Positions 1 through 13,500 of a DNA stretch of 64,000 nt are shown in pieces. A model generated the notes under the pieces. That model saw only the letters and a program-made list of their open reading frames with translations, was not told the origin of the DNA and ran no database searches. Both the position numbers and the translations under genes were made by a program. This DNA is from Aspidiotus rigidus. Taxonomy: Eukaryota; Arthropoda; Insecta; Hemiptera; Diaspididae. Where the stretch lies: positions 124,001 through 188,000 of the forward strand of contig JAVHKY010000083.1 of assembly GCA_035079385.1 (NCBI GenBank), in the 5' to 3' direction. Numbering within the stretch: position 1 is the first letter of the stretch; each line of letters opens with the position of its first letter.

Positions 1-979
1 GGGTCAAGCAAGAGGCCAGGCGCTCATTGCTAGCAAAGTGGAAAACAAGAATTGCCAAGACTGAGCTGGATACGTGGATAACCCGTGTGTTAATACGCGA
101 CCTTGATGAGTGGATGAACCGAGTCCAACTAAACTTTCACCTGACGCAGGTGTTAAGCGGTCATGGCTGCTTCAACAAGTACCTTCATGAGAAGTGCGAC
201 GAAGTTGAGCAGGCAACCTGTTCGCACTGCATCCAAGAGCGGGAGGATGGACCTTAGCACACTTTATTTGAGTGTGAGGCGTGGAGGTGTGAACAGGACA
301 AGCTTAGTCGGTCTCTTCAAAAGAGACGCTTGCCCCGAGTAGCCTGGTATCCACCATGCTAGGTTGCGAACAAGCATGAAACCGGATGTCTGCATTTGCA
401 GTCACCGTCATGAAGAAGAAAATGGGCCAGGAATGGAATAGGCAAATGCAGAACCTCGCTATGGCCTACTCTACCATCCACATCCAGTTGTGCAGGAGGA
501 AGAAAAAGATCATCTCTCAAGAAAGAAGAAGATGAGAGACTCCAACAGCCACCTACTATATCTAAGGTCGTGTTGTTGTGTGTTCTAATGTTTTGCGTGC
601 CTGATGGGGGCACTGCAGCTTGACGGTTGCCGAATAGAAGAAGGGGTTGGCTGAGGAGATTCTTCCAACACTGAAGTTATACCCGAAAGGGTCGATCCGG
701 TGTTGGAGAAAACAAAATTAAATGCGTACGCAAACCACACTTACTCCATCATGGAGGACGGGCGGCGCTGCACATGCGACACAAGCGACTATCAATTTGT
801 TTATTCATTTTAATTTTTATCCATTTATTTATTTATTTATTTATTTATTTATTTTTTTTTTTTAATTGGTTTGGTATTACATTGTTATATGAATTTTGCT
901 CGGCACCCGAGGGCTCTTCAGCCGTAGCGCCCTTCTAAAATAAATAAAGATTGATTGATTCGTTGATTGATTGATTGAA
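1..979 (+). pseudogene. 3' end of a dead non-LTR (LINE) retrotransposon
   Basis: The reading frame from about base 27 carries the C-terminal tail found after the reverse transcriptase in many arthropod LINEs: a GHGCFNKYLHEK-like segment, then C-x2-C (CSHC) and, after an in-frame stop at 255, HTLFEC. That spacing matches the usual Cys/His cluster, but the stop sits just before the His. Further stops follow near 360 and 410, so the copy is dead. The 3' UTR ends near 979 in short GATT repeats (about 946-979) after an AATAAA-like stretch, as expected for a LINE tail with a simple-repeat end. The RT itself would lie left of the window. The clade (R1, Jockey or LOA-like) cannot be decided from this piece. 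Confidence 0.75.
823..866. repeat. (TTTA)n / poly-T microsatellite
   Basis: Short tandem TTTA units followed by a T run lie inside the LINE 3' untranslated region. Confidence 0.8.
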
Positions 980-1424
980 AGTAGAGCATATTGTTGAAAG
1001 TATTGCGATAAGTAGGACGATTTGGTGTCGAATTAAAGAGGAGTACGGTTTCAAGAAGTTGTAAAACAGAGATAAGGAGGCAATTTTAAAAAAAAGTTGA
1101 CGAAAATGTAGACGTGGATAACCTGATTCGGCGACCCGCTTTGGGCAATGGCGGAACTTTGAACTGTGTCTAGAAATGAGAGATGTGATGAGGGTGATAG
1201 GTGATCCATAACCTAGAATATATCAAATTAGGGTATGGTAGAGGGGAAGTAGAATGTTGGGATTGCAACCGGTGGAAGGACGGGATTGGTATTTTAAGAT
1301 GTTCAAAGCTCCGAGACTTTCGACTTCAATTTTTTAAATATCTTGAAAATATTATTTCACTTGTACATTCGAAAATTCGAACTAAGATTATTTTCCTTAA
1401 TCCCGGTGTTTGTTTTCGTTACAG

Positions 1425-1504
1425 GCTGTCTTAAGCTGATGCTTCGTGATAATCGTAGAGGAGTTCATTATGTCCCGGGACGACGAACTAGCGTTTCAAC
1501 TCAA
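1425..1504 (+). CDS. Exon 1 (first coding exon found)
   Basis: The acceptor TTACAG ends at 1424 and the donor GTAAGT starts at 1505. ATG at 1439 gives [16 protein letters not shown]... for 22 residues, ending in phase 0, which fits exon 2. The frame is open between the acceptor and the ATG and the Kozak context is weak (C at -3). An upstream exon joined in phase 1, possibly left of the window, cannot be excluded. Confidence 0.65.
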
Positions 1505-4500
1505 GTAAGTTCGTATAAGCTCCCTGTAAACTTATATCGATTCCAGGGATTGCCGACGAATTAATGCATGAAATACGGAGCGGAGCCGGTGGAAGAAGTA
1601 TATTATACAAGATAAATTTTCGATGTAAATCAACGAACTGCAAAACTCGACGAAGTCCAGACTTCCGAATTTACAACAAAAGTGAGATGGGTCACTACTC
1701 GTTCACAAACCCAACTAATGGATAATGGATTGTATCATTTTTCAACCACACATCTTATTGTCAGAGGCCGTTGTAATGTTATTTTAGGCGGCTTCTTGTT
1801 TCCTTTGAATTTTCATACGACGAATTACAAAACCGCGCGATAAAATTTCGTTCGCGTTCGTATAGTATCCGACACCCTGATATTTTCCGCTATTCATCAT
1901 AGCCATCGTGCATCTCAAATTTCGAAAGGAAATCCTCGCGTTTGTAATAACTATTTTCGCATCATTTATCTCTTTTATTCGCTTCGACGTTCGAAAATTA
2001 TATATTTACCACACAATTTAGCTTTTTTTTCATTTTTTATGGAGTTTTTAGGACAGTTCGAGACGTGATATTTTTCTCCTTAAATTTCTTTACAATGATA
2101 CCCGTTACAAAAATTTTTTTATTTTTCTCCGCAGATTGTTTCTAATTAAGAGGACTTGGAGATTATATTTTTTTAAGCTGCATGGTACAGTGAAACATAC
2201 GGAAAAAAATTTGGTTTGAGAATCTCATATTGTGTATCCAAGATAAAAATGAACAAAGAAAAAAAAAACGGTTCTATTCGGAGTGAAACCACTTTTTTCT
2301 TTTTTTTATTTCCATAGGCAAAACAAGCGTTGTTTTAGGTTTTTCAGACAAGAAAATAATAAATGTCTAATGTTCCGAAACTTGTTATCAACATCCATAA
2401 AGTGCCACTCCCAGGAGAAATTAATCATTTGGATATGGAATGTAATTTAACTATGTTTATTCTGAACGTGGAGTTGTTAATTGAAGTCTGTAAATAATAT
2501 TGCTAACTAATTGAGCAAAATTATGTGAAGGACACAGAGATTTGACGAAGGAAAATTTGAAATTTGACTTTTTTTACTGAAATTAAAAAATTCGATCTTT
2601 CAACGTGACTGCCACACGCATCTCCAATCTTTAGAAATTGAAAATTTCTTTAGGGCCCTAGAGAGGTCTCTATCATGAACATGAAAACGCTCTACTTATT
2701 TCCAAAGAAAACCATGGGTATCCGAGAGGAAGACGGCTCCGACCTAGTTTAAGACCTTGGCAAAATTGTGAACATTCATCAGATTGTGGTTCCGAAGAAA
2801 ATCAGAGCTTTCACACAGTTTTAGGGCTTAGAAAATTTCGTATATGGCGAAAGGCGCCCCCACTGTCATAAAAACAATTTGTAAGTTGATAACATACATT
2901 TACTTGACCCGCCTTCCAAACCCTCCGCTCTTGACGGAATGTGCCCTCCTCCCCGAGCGCTCAAAAAGAACTCCGATACCCTATCCCTTACTCTTCAATA
3001 CCTACGTCTTACCTATTTTATCCAAATAATTGTAGCAATTAGAAGATTGGTCTTTGTTTTCATTTGTCCTCTTATATCTCAAGAACCACTCGATCAATCG
3101 CTTTCAAACCTTCAGAAATTATTTGTATTATTTATGCATATATTTTAAGCCATGAAGGCAAATTTTAGCTCCTATTCGCATGAGGACACAAAGTAGGCGC
3201 CCTCTATGAAAACTGTGGTGGCCATTTTTGGAAGCTGCCTGAAAAGGGGATGTTACAGAAAATTGTTGAAATCTTAATTTTTTCTTCTTTTAGGTTATTC
3301 TATGAATGAAAATAATAAAAAAATGCTCTTACTACTTTTTTGTATTTTTCAATATTGACAAAGATACAGCCCGTTTTAGTTTTATACAGGTTTATGGCAA
3401 TTTTTGCCGAATCCCCTTTTCGGGCACGACTCTAGCGCACCTACAGTTGTGTCCTCATGCGAATAAGAAAAAACGACGGCTTCCTTAATGAAGTTAAATG
3501 AGGAACGCAGGGAACCTGTTCTATGAGTCAAATTGGTGTTGGTATTGAGAATTCAAACGAGCCTAGACCTAGTACAAAGTTCATCCCTAGACTTACTATA
3601 AAATAGTATAAAATAGGACGACCCCCTCCTATTATATATAGCACGGGGGTCGAATTTTTCTTAGTCCCCTTCCTATCATACAGCTCGAGAGTGTAAATTT
3701 TTAAAGTCCCTTTCCTATCATATATACCTAGCTCGACAGTAGACATTTTTCCAAGTCCTCCTCCTGTCTTATAAAGCTCGGAGGTCGAAATTTTTCCAAG
3801 TTTTTCGCCAGACGGCGAACGACGCACAACAAATTTCGCAAAAAAAAAAGTCATAGAACAGGTTCCCTGTTAACAAAATATCTTGACAAAAATGTTTTCC
3901 TTCCTATAAGCATTACTCTTGAGGCAAAGGAAGGCAAAAGGGAAAGAAGAACAGCACTTTTGGACTCGCCACCGCTAGAATCGCGCACCTACGAGAACTA
4001 ACTGCACACACGTTACATTCAGTTTCCCTGGTTTCCGTGGGTTTCCCTATCAATTTTATCGAAAACTATCGCAGCGATCCTAGCGGTCGAACGGTCCAAA
4101 TAGAGAATCATCTGATCTCAATTTAAACCTTGCAGCTATGCAGCGCAAACATTTGTGACCCTTGATTGACTACGTGCGCTACCTATCGAGGTACCTTAAG
4201 TGAAATGTTACCGTCACTTTCCCTTCAGTGTCAATGGAAAAGGACACCGTGAAAAAGGTATCCAAACTATGGCAGTGAAAGGGAGAAAAATGGAAAAATT
4301 AATATAACACTTGAATGAATAGTTCCCTGTTACTCCATAAAAAATGTCCACAGAGACACACACACACATTCTACGAACTACAAGGGATGACAATATATTC
4401 AATTCCGCATCATTTTCTCCCATGTATCGCCATAGTCTAGATATTGTACATACCTCTTTCATATTTGAAAACAATACCATTTCTTTGGACAAAATATGCG

Positions 4501-7500
4501 CGAGAAAAACCAAAATTTAAAGTGTCTTTACTTGTGCGTATGAATCAAAAAACGGAATTGTCCAGAAGTCATCAAGTCTTTTAGCTCGAAGCGTTTATTT
4601 TTTAGGGGTCAAATATGGTTTCAAATTAAAGGAAATTTTATGAGGAACAATTTTTGTGGGCGTAGATTTTTTGATAGGAACCATTTTTTTCGAGAAAAAT
4701 GAGAAAAACCAAAATTTATTGCATCTTCAGTTGTACATAATGAACCAAAAAACAGAATTGTCCAGAAGTCAACAGGTCATTTAGCTCGAAGCGTTTATTT
4801 TTTAGGGGTCAAATATGGTATCAAATTAAAGGAAATTTTATGAGGAACAATTTTTGCGAGCGTAGATTTGTCGATAGGACGCATTTTTTTCGAGAAAAAT
4901 GAGAAAAACCAAAATTTATTGCGTCTTTACTTGTGCGTATGAATCAAAAAACGGAATTGTCCAGAAGTCATCAAGTCTTTTAGCTCGAAGCGTTTAATTT
5001 TTAGGGGTCAAATATGGTATCAAATTAAAGGCAATTTTATGAGGAACAATTTTTGTGGGCGTAGATTTGTCGATAGAAAGCATTTTTTTCGAAAAAAATG
5101 AGAAACACCAAAATTTATTGCATCTTCAGTTGTACATAATGAACCAAAAAACAGAATTGTCCAGAAGTCAACAGGTCATTTAGCTCGGAGCGTTTATTTT
5201 TTAGGGGTCAAATATGGTATCAAATTAAAGGAAATTTTATGAGGAACAATTTTTGTGGGCGTAGATTTGTCGATAGGAACCATTTTTTTCGAGAAAAATG
5301 AGAAAAACCAAAATTTATTGCATCTTCAGTTGTACATAATAAACCGAAAAACAGAATTGTCCAGAAGTCAACAGGTCATTTAGCTCGGAGCGTTTATTTT
5401 TTAGGGGTCAAATATGGTATCAAATTAAAGAAAATTTTATGAGGAACAATTTTTGCGAGCGTAGATTTGTCGATAGGACGCATTTTTTTCGAGAAAAATG
5501 AGAAAAACCAAAATTTAAAGTGTCTTTACTTGTGCGTATGAATCAAAAAACGGAATTGTCCAGAAGTCATCAAGTCTTTTAGCTCGAAGCGTTTATTTTT
5601 TAGGGGTAAAATATGGTTTCAAATTAAAGGAAATTTTATGAGGAACAATTTTTGTGGGCGTAGATTTTTTGATAGGAACCATTTTTTTCGAGAAAAATGA
5701 GAAAAACCAAAATTTATTGCATCTTCAGTTGTACATAATGAACCAAAAAACAGAATTGTCCAGAAGTCAACAGGTCATTTAGCTCGGAGCGTTTATTTTT
5801 TAGGGGTCAAATATGGTATCAAATTAAAGGAAATTTTATGAGGAACAATTTTTGCGGGCGTAGATTTGTCGATAGGACGCATTTTTTTCGAGAACAATGA
5901 GAAAAACCAAAATTTATTGCATCTTCAGTTGTACATAATGAACCAAAAAACAGAATTGTCCAGAAGTCAACAGGTCATTTAGCTCGAAGCGTTTATTTTT
6001 TAGGGGTCAAATATGGTATCAAATTAAAGGAAATTTTATGAGGAACAATTTTTGCGAGCGTAGATTTGTCGATAGGACGCATTTTTTTCGAGAAAAATGA
6101 GAAAAACCAAAATTTATTGCGTCTTTAGTTGTGCCTATGAATCAAAAAACGGAATTGTCCAGAAGTCATCAAGTCTTTTAGCTCGAAGCGTTTATTTTTT
6201 AGGGGTCAAATATGGTATCAAATTAAAGGAAATTTTATGAGGAACAATTTTTGCGAGCGTAGATTTGTCGATAGGACGCATTTTTTTCGAGAAAAATGAG
6301 AAAAACCAAAATTTATTGCGTCTTTACTTGTGCGTATGAATCAAAAAACGGAATTGTCCAGAAGTCATCAAGTCTTTTAGCTCGAAGCGTTTAATTTTTA
6401 GGGGTCAAATATGGTATCAAATTAAAGGCAATTTTATGAGGAACAATTTTTGTGGGCGTAGATTTGTCGATAGAAAGCATTTTTTTCGAAAAAAATGAGA
6501 AACACCAAAATTTATTGCATCTTCAGTTGTACATAATGAACCAAAAAACAGAATTGTCCAGAAGTCAACAGGTCATTTAGCTCGGAGCGTTTATTTTTTA
6601 GGGGTCAAATATGGTATCAAATTAAAGGAAATTTTATGAGGAACAATTTTTGTGGGCGTAGATTTGTCGATAGGAACCATTTTTTTCGAGAAAAATGAGA
6701 AAAACCAAAATTTATTGCATCTTCAGTTGTACATAATAAACCGAAAAACAGAATTGTCCAGAAGTCAACAGGTCATTTAGCTCGGAGCGTTTATTTTTTA
6801 GGGGTCAAATATGGTATCAAATTAAAGAAAATTTTATGAGGAACAATTTTTGCGAGCGTAGATTTGTCGATAGGACGCATTTTTTTCGAGAAAAATGAGA
6901 AAAACCAAAATTTAAAGTGTCTTTACTTGTGCGTATGAATCAAAAAACGGAATTGTCCAGAAGTCATCAAGTCTTTTAGCTCGAAGCGTTTATTTTTTAG
7001 GGGTAAAATATGGTTTCAAATTAAAGGAAATTTTATGAGGAACAATTTTTGTGGGCGTAGATTTTTTGATAGGAACCATTTTTTTCGAGAAAAATGAGAA
7101 AAACCAAAATTTATTGCATCTTCAGTTGTACATAATGAACCAAAAAACAGAATTGTCCAGAAGTCAACAGGTCATTTAGCTCGGAGCGTTTATTTTTTAG
7201 GGGTCAAATATGGTATCAAATTAAAGGAAATTTTATGAGGAACAATTTTTGCGGGCGTAGATTTGTCGATAGGACGCATTTTTTTCGAGAACAATGAGAA
7301 AAACCAAAATTTATTGCATCTTCAGTTGTACATAATGAACCAAAAAACAGAATTGTCCAGAAGTCAACAGGTCATTTAGCTCGAAGCGTTTATTTTTTAG
7401 GGGTCAAATATGGTATCAAATTAAAGGAAATTTTATGAGGAACAATTTTTGCGAGCGTAGATTTGTCGATAGGACGCATTTTTTTCGAGAAAAATGAGAA

Positions 7501-10500
7501 AAACCAAAATTTATTGCGTCTTTAGTTGTGCCTATGAATCAAAAAACGGAATTGTCCAGAAGTCATCAAGTCTTTTAGCTCGAAGCGTTTAATTTTTAGG
7601 GGTCAAATATGGTATCAAATTAAAGGAAATTTTATGAGGAACAATTTTTGTGGGCGTAGATTTGTCGATAGAAAGCATTTTTTTCGAGAAAAATGAGAAA
7701 CACCTAAATTTATTGCATCTTCAGTTGTACATAATGAACCAAAAAACAGAATTGTCCAGAAGTCAACAGGTCATTTAGCTCGGAGCGTTTATTTTTTAGG
7801 GGTCAAATATGGTATCAAATTAAAGAAAATTTTATGAGGAACAATTTTTGCGAGCGTAGATTTGTCGATAGGACGCATTTTTTTCGAGAAAAATGAGAAA
7901 AACCAAAATTTATTGCGTCTTACTTGTGGGTATGAATCAAAAAACGGAATTGTCCAGATGTCATCAAGTCTTTTAGCTCGAAGCGTTTCATTTTTAGGGG
8001 TCAAATATGGTATCAAATTAAAGGAAATTTTATGAGGAACAATTTTTGTGGGCGTAGATTTGTCGATAGGAACCATTTTTTTCGTGAAAAATGAGAAAAA
8101 CCAAAATTTATTGCATCTTCAGTTGTACATAATGAACCAAAAAACAGAATTGTTCAGAATTCAACAGGTCATTTAGCTCGGAGCGTTTATTTTTTAGGGG
8201 TCAAATATGGTATCAAATTAAAGGAAATTTTATGAGGAACAATTTTTGCGGGCGTAGATTTGTCGATAGGACGCATTTTTTTCGAGAAAAATGAGAAAAA
8301 CCAAAATTTATTGCATCTTCAGTTGTACATAATGAACCAAAAAACAGAATTGTCCAGAAGTCAACAGGTCATTTAGCTCGAAGCGTTTATTTTTTAGGGG
8401 TCAAATATGGTATCAAATTAAAGGAAATTTTATGAGGAACAATTTTTGCGAGCGTAGATTTGTCGATAGGACGCATTTTTTTCGAGAAAAATGAGAAAAA
8501 CCAAAATTTATTGCGTCTTTACTTGTGCGTATGAATCAAAAAACGGAATTGTCCAGAAGTCATCAAGTCTTTTACCTGGAAGCGTTTATTTTTTAGGGGT
8601 CGAATATAGTATCAAATTAAAGGAAATTTTATGAGGAACAATTTTTGTGGGCGTAGATTTGTCGATAGGAAGCATTTTTTTCGAGGAAAATGAGAAAAAC
8701 CAAAATTTATTGCGTCTTCAGTTGTACATAATGAACCAAAAAACAGAATTGTCCAGAAGTCAACAGGTCATTTAGCTCGGAGCGTTTATTTTTTAGGGGT
8801 CAAATATGGGATCGAATTAAAGGAAATTCTATAAGGAACAATTTTTGTGTGCATATATTTGTCGCTAGGAAGCATATTTTCGAAGGAAAATGAGAAAAGC
8901 CAAAATTGTCCAACGTACCTTGCGAGGGGTCTGAAAGCGGTGAACTTTTACAGCATGCAGACCACCTTAAGGAACAAATTTCGGCAGAAAAACTTTTGTG
9001 TCCAATTTTGTTTGAATTGAGGTTCTATTTTTCTTAGACTACCGGTAGATATTTGATCTCATCCAGCTTTGGCTATTTGTAAATTGTGAAATTAGGTACG
9101 GGATAGAATTAGCAAAAAACTGAATTGAAATATTTCATGAAACTTCGTATACAACACCAAAATATTTGCGAATTTCCAAATTTGCCTATCAGGCAAGTGT
9201 GAAGCACGAGCACGGGTGCCCTAAGTTGTCCTCCTTATATAACAAAAAACAATTCGCGAGCCGCGAGCCCCCAATAACAAGTGCCAAGCACGAACCCGTG
9301 TCAGCGCTGCAAGCTTAGCCGCAGCGGCTAGTCGTCTACATAATCTAGACTAAATAAGGAAGGAAGAGGAAAAATTTGACTGCATATCTATGAATGTCCA
9401 GCTATCGACTTATTACTCTCGTTGCGGTCATAGGTTTCGCAGAGGCCACACTATTTGATGAGAGGGGAGAGAGGGGGCGATTTTTTTGCCTTTAATACAG
9501 GTGGGACTTACCAATTAATGAAGATTTCACACCTACCTGTTTTTTCGAGAGGAAGCTTCCACTCCCTCTCGCAGTGCCTTTGCTTACGGCAGCGGTCCTC
9601 AACGTGTCGATCGCGATCGACCACTCGATCACCAAGAATTTTTAGTCGATCGCCAGCGTTCTCGAGCAATTGTCAAAATCATATAATACTGAATAATTTT
9701 TGAAAATTTTTTTTTTTCAAAAATATTGGTTAATAAAATAATAAAACTAAAACTAAAACTAAAACTATAATTTTTAATTTTATTTTTTATTTAAAACTAC
9801 ATTGACCGCAATAAAATTATTCAGTATTAAAGTGCCGTAACACGAATATGAACGTTAACCACGTTAACCACGTTAACCAACGTGTTTCTGTGAAATCATA
9901 AAATGTTTCCTCCCCCTCCCCCTCCCCCTCCTTTTTTTTTTTTTTTTGGTCGATCGCGGAAAATTTAGAAATTTTGAAAGTTGATCGTGGCTCAAAAAAG
10001 TTGAGTACCGCTAGCTTACGGTTTGACTGACCCTCAAACTGTCAACTGTGATTTAAAAAAAAACGAATAATTAAAGATTATGCTCGTCATTTTGTTGTTC
10101 GTGAATTTTTATCATTTATGAATCATCAACTTGTTCAATCTAAATAAATTCTTCACACAACTCTTTACTCAACTTATAACAAGATATTCACACGCATTTT
10201 CCTCTTTCGAAAACTCACTTTAGCTGATCCTTTACGTCTCTTTCAACGGTAGTTCAAATAGTTTGAAAACAAAGGCTGCGCGAGGCCACATTCTCTCGGT
10301 AAGAACTTAATTATTATCTCAAACGGGAAAGTAGAAAATTTGCCACCGGAAAATTACGCATATCAGTGTAGGGTTCAAAGTATATTTGGCGGACGTATAA
10401 CGAGCAAACGTACGCATTTCTTTTACAGGCAAATTTGTGCCCTTCCGAAGCCACAACTTACGAGTCGGAGGACGAAGCGAGTGGTCGCCGAAAATCGAAA

Positions 10501-13500
10501 CGTGGAACTCCGCTGTATTCGAAACAAGACATACGAGAGCAATACTGCATCTCGGATAAGCAAATACATAGACTGGAAACCGCACGGCCACCTCCAGGCT
10601 TGTTCGGATGTATATCGTCGCGGAATGTGAGTACAACGAAGCGTTTCAAATTTCCTTATAGAATAGACAGTAGAGTTGAATTCTTTGTTGCTCGCTACTC
10701 AAATAACACGATTGCAGGTCCCAATATGCAGCCCACAGGCGCCGGCCAATCTTTTGTCGGTGTGTGTTAAACGGAAAATGCCGAGCGATGAAAATCTCTA
10801 CGAGCTGTCTCGCAGGCCACCATCCGAGTACGCGCCGTTTCCACGATGGCGAACACCTTACCCACCTGCTTTCGTACCACATCCCCATTGTCCGTACAGA
10901 GAGCAAATTTTTTATATGAGACAAAACGGACTTTATGTTTGCGATTGGTTACCAGAAGAAGATGAGGTATCGCGATTGGTAATAAATGAATCACATCTGC
11001 CCGGGTCGTATCTCACCGCGTGTGTTTTTATTACTTTATAGGATATGAATAGACACCAACGGGATTTTGATCCGAATAATGCGTACTTTCCACAACGCAG
11101 GTTACCGTTCTCCAATATGGAACATATCATGGCTCGAAATCCTTCGTGTCCTGCTCATCAAAATTTACCTCCACCGCCGCCGCCCCCTCCACCACCGCCA
11201 CCTCCTCCACCTCCGCCGCCTCCACCCACATCACTGCCACCATCAACCCCGAAGTAATTACAATTCTCTCACCGCATTTGATCGTTGTTTTACATAATTT
11301 AAACTTGGTATTATCTATTTCATGATAGAGCGAGACATGTAAGTTTTGCTAAATCCCATACACTAGCGTCATTCGATGACTCCGTCACTAATAAAAGCCC
11401 GAGTGGGATGAATTGCAAGCACGAGCGTTTACTGGATAGTAAAAAGGTTCCAGTTGAGCGACTCCGAGATGTCTCGACAGTTGTGTTGATGGGTAAATGA
11501 TTATACGGTCGTATGGTGTTTTTAGTAGTCAAAATATACGTCGAGATTTGAGTTGGATCATTTTGACTTTTTCAGACAAAGTTAAAAAAGCTACGATGAA
11601 GACTCAGGCTACACAAACCGAAGTTTGTTTGGGTCGAAAACCATTACCTCCAAATTATCTGACGTTCAGTCCTCGTACCGTCCAAGAAGTAAGTTTAATA
11701 CATGAAAACATACAGGATAATTTAACTGAATCCCAGTGTGTGAGCAGCGGTTGCACTTAAGAATCCGATTCGAAGTACTCTTTGTACCTGTGTGGCTTGC
11801 GAGGCGCGGACTGAGCCACTAGGATACTGGGTCAAGTCTCTGTGGACCTTGAGATCCAAGAGTCACTGAAGCCCTAAAGTTGGGCTACAAGAAGACTCAA
11901 AATAGCCGAATATAATCGATCACTAAAAAATCACCCTACATCCATATGAAATCGTTACAGTCTTCAATCGATCGTCCCCTCCCTCTATGTATAGAATGAG
12001 CGTTGTACAACGTTCTAGAAAAACGTATGTCACTCTTTGGTTCATTTGTTTTCAGAATGCTCAAATAAATGGTGATTATAGCAAAAAATTAACAAAAAGT
12101 TACTCTGAATTACACCACTATAGTGAGAAACGGCAAGAGTCCTATTTTGATAGATACCAACCTAAAGACAGACACGAACCTTTATTGCGAACTCAGTCGG
12201 AAGAGCCACCCAAGTAAGTAATAACATTTTGCAAAATTTCGTTTAAAATCTTTGTTTTCTGATGAAAACTTTGATTTCGTTCACTCTGCACTGGACTTTG
12301 CTCTTTGGTCGTATGATAAACTCAATCTCCTACCCCAGTCACCTGAGTGTTCCTTCATGTAGGTCGTAGTCCCAAGAAATGCTACCAAACGCAGAGTCGT
12401 TAGACCATCGTTCAACAACTTTTTACAGAGGGTGGTAGGTGTTCTTTGGTCACGGAGTAAAAGGGTTCTGACATCGATCTAAGAATAAATATTATTCCCA
12501 ATCGATTATCTCGATAAGAGTTACCGTCATTTTTCTTCGCAGATCTTCATTTCACTTCACTAGCCCGAAAAGATACAACGGAGAAATACTCATTAATTTC
12601 GAACCGCAACAACAGATTAGGAAGCCGTTACAAAAAACCTGTTCCGATGGTGAAATCATTAGAAGAAGACAAACTGATCAAGAAGACCGAGAATTAGCGC
12701 TTTCAGATGGTGAAATTTGTTACGAAAATGTGTCAGACGCGGACGTGAATGAAGATGACGACGATGAGGATGATGAAGATGCCGAAGGCGAAGAACATAG
12801 CGACAAATCATCCCACACATCAACAAAACCTTCCTCAAATAAGCAACTGGTCACTAAACTATCAACCCTTAACAAAGAATGTCGGTTCCTGTTTAAAATT
12901 TTGATTCCTAATTTGCACCTTTTATTCTTACAGTCTAATTCAGAATCGATAGAGGAAGAATTTCACGAGCATTTAATTTACGACGAACGTCTATACCGTC
13001 AACACAGTGCTTCCTCCGCTGACAGTCCCGATTGCAAGAATGACAATCTCCTGGAAACGCCGTCTCAATATCGTAAATCACCATCCATGTCGAATGACTC
13101 CGTAGACACCAGAGACCACAGCGACAGCATGTGGAATGAATCTGTTACCACAGTAAGAAGAAAATTATGGGTATACTATTTAAAGTCGGAGCTTTATTTC
13201 AACAGGCCTGGATTTTGGAGGGGGATAAGGTAGCCATGGTCCTTGGCTCCTACCAAAATGACCCCACTAAACTACCAAATTTTGATAATATCGGTTTTTT
13301 GGAAAGCAGATGAGCCTGGAAGTTTTTTTCATTTCCTGAATCATTGGAAATTCGGCTCCCGGGCGCTCAAGAGAGTCCTGGAAGGAGAACTCAAATTTTT
13401 TAATGAAAAAAAATTGAAGTTACTTCCTCCTTTTTTAGTTCTTGCAATCTTTTTTTTTTGGTACCCTCAAATGAGAGGGGGAGATGTCAATTCTGAAAGT

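Noticed and set aside
7789..8076. 95-codon minus-strand frame in the satellite
   Set aside because: It repeats with the monomer and is broken in neighbouring monomers.
4500..8900. CRISPR-like regular repeats
   Set aside because: Repeats are contiguous 200-bp monomers without unique spacers, in a eukaryotic intron.
10340..10924. Overlapping frames on both strands around exons 2-3
   Set aside because: They are shadows of the real exons in other frames.
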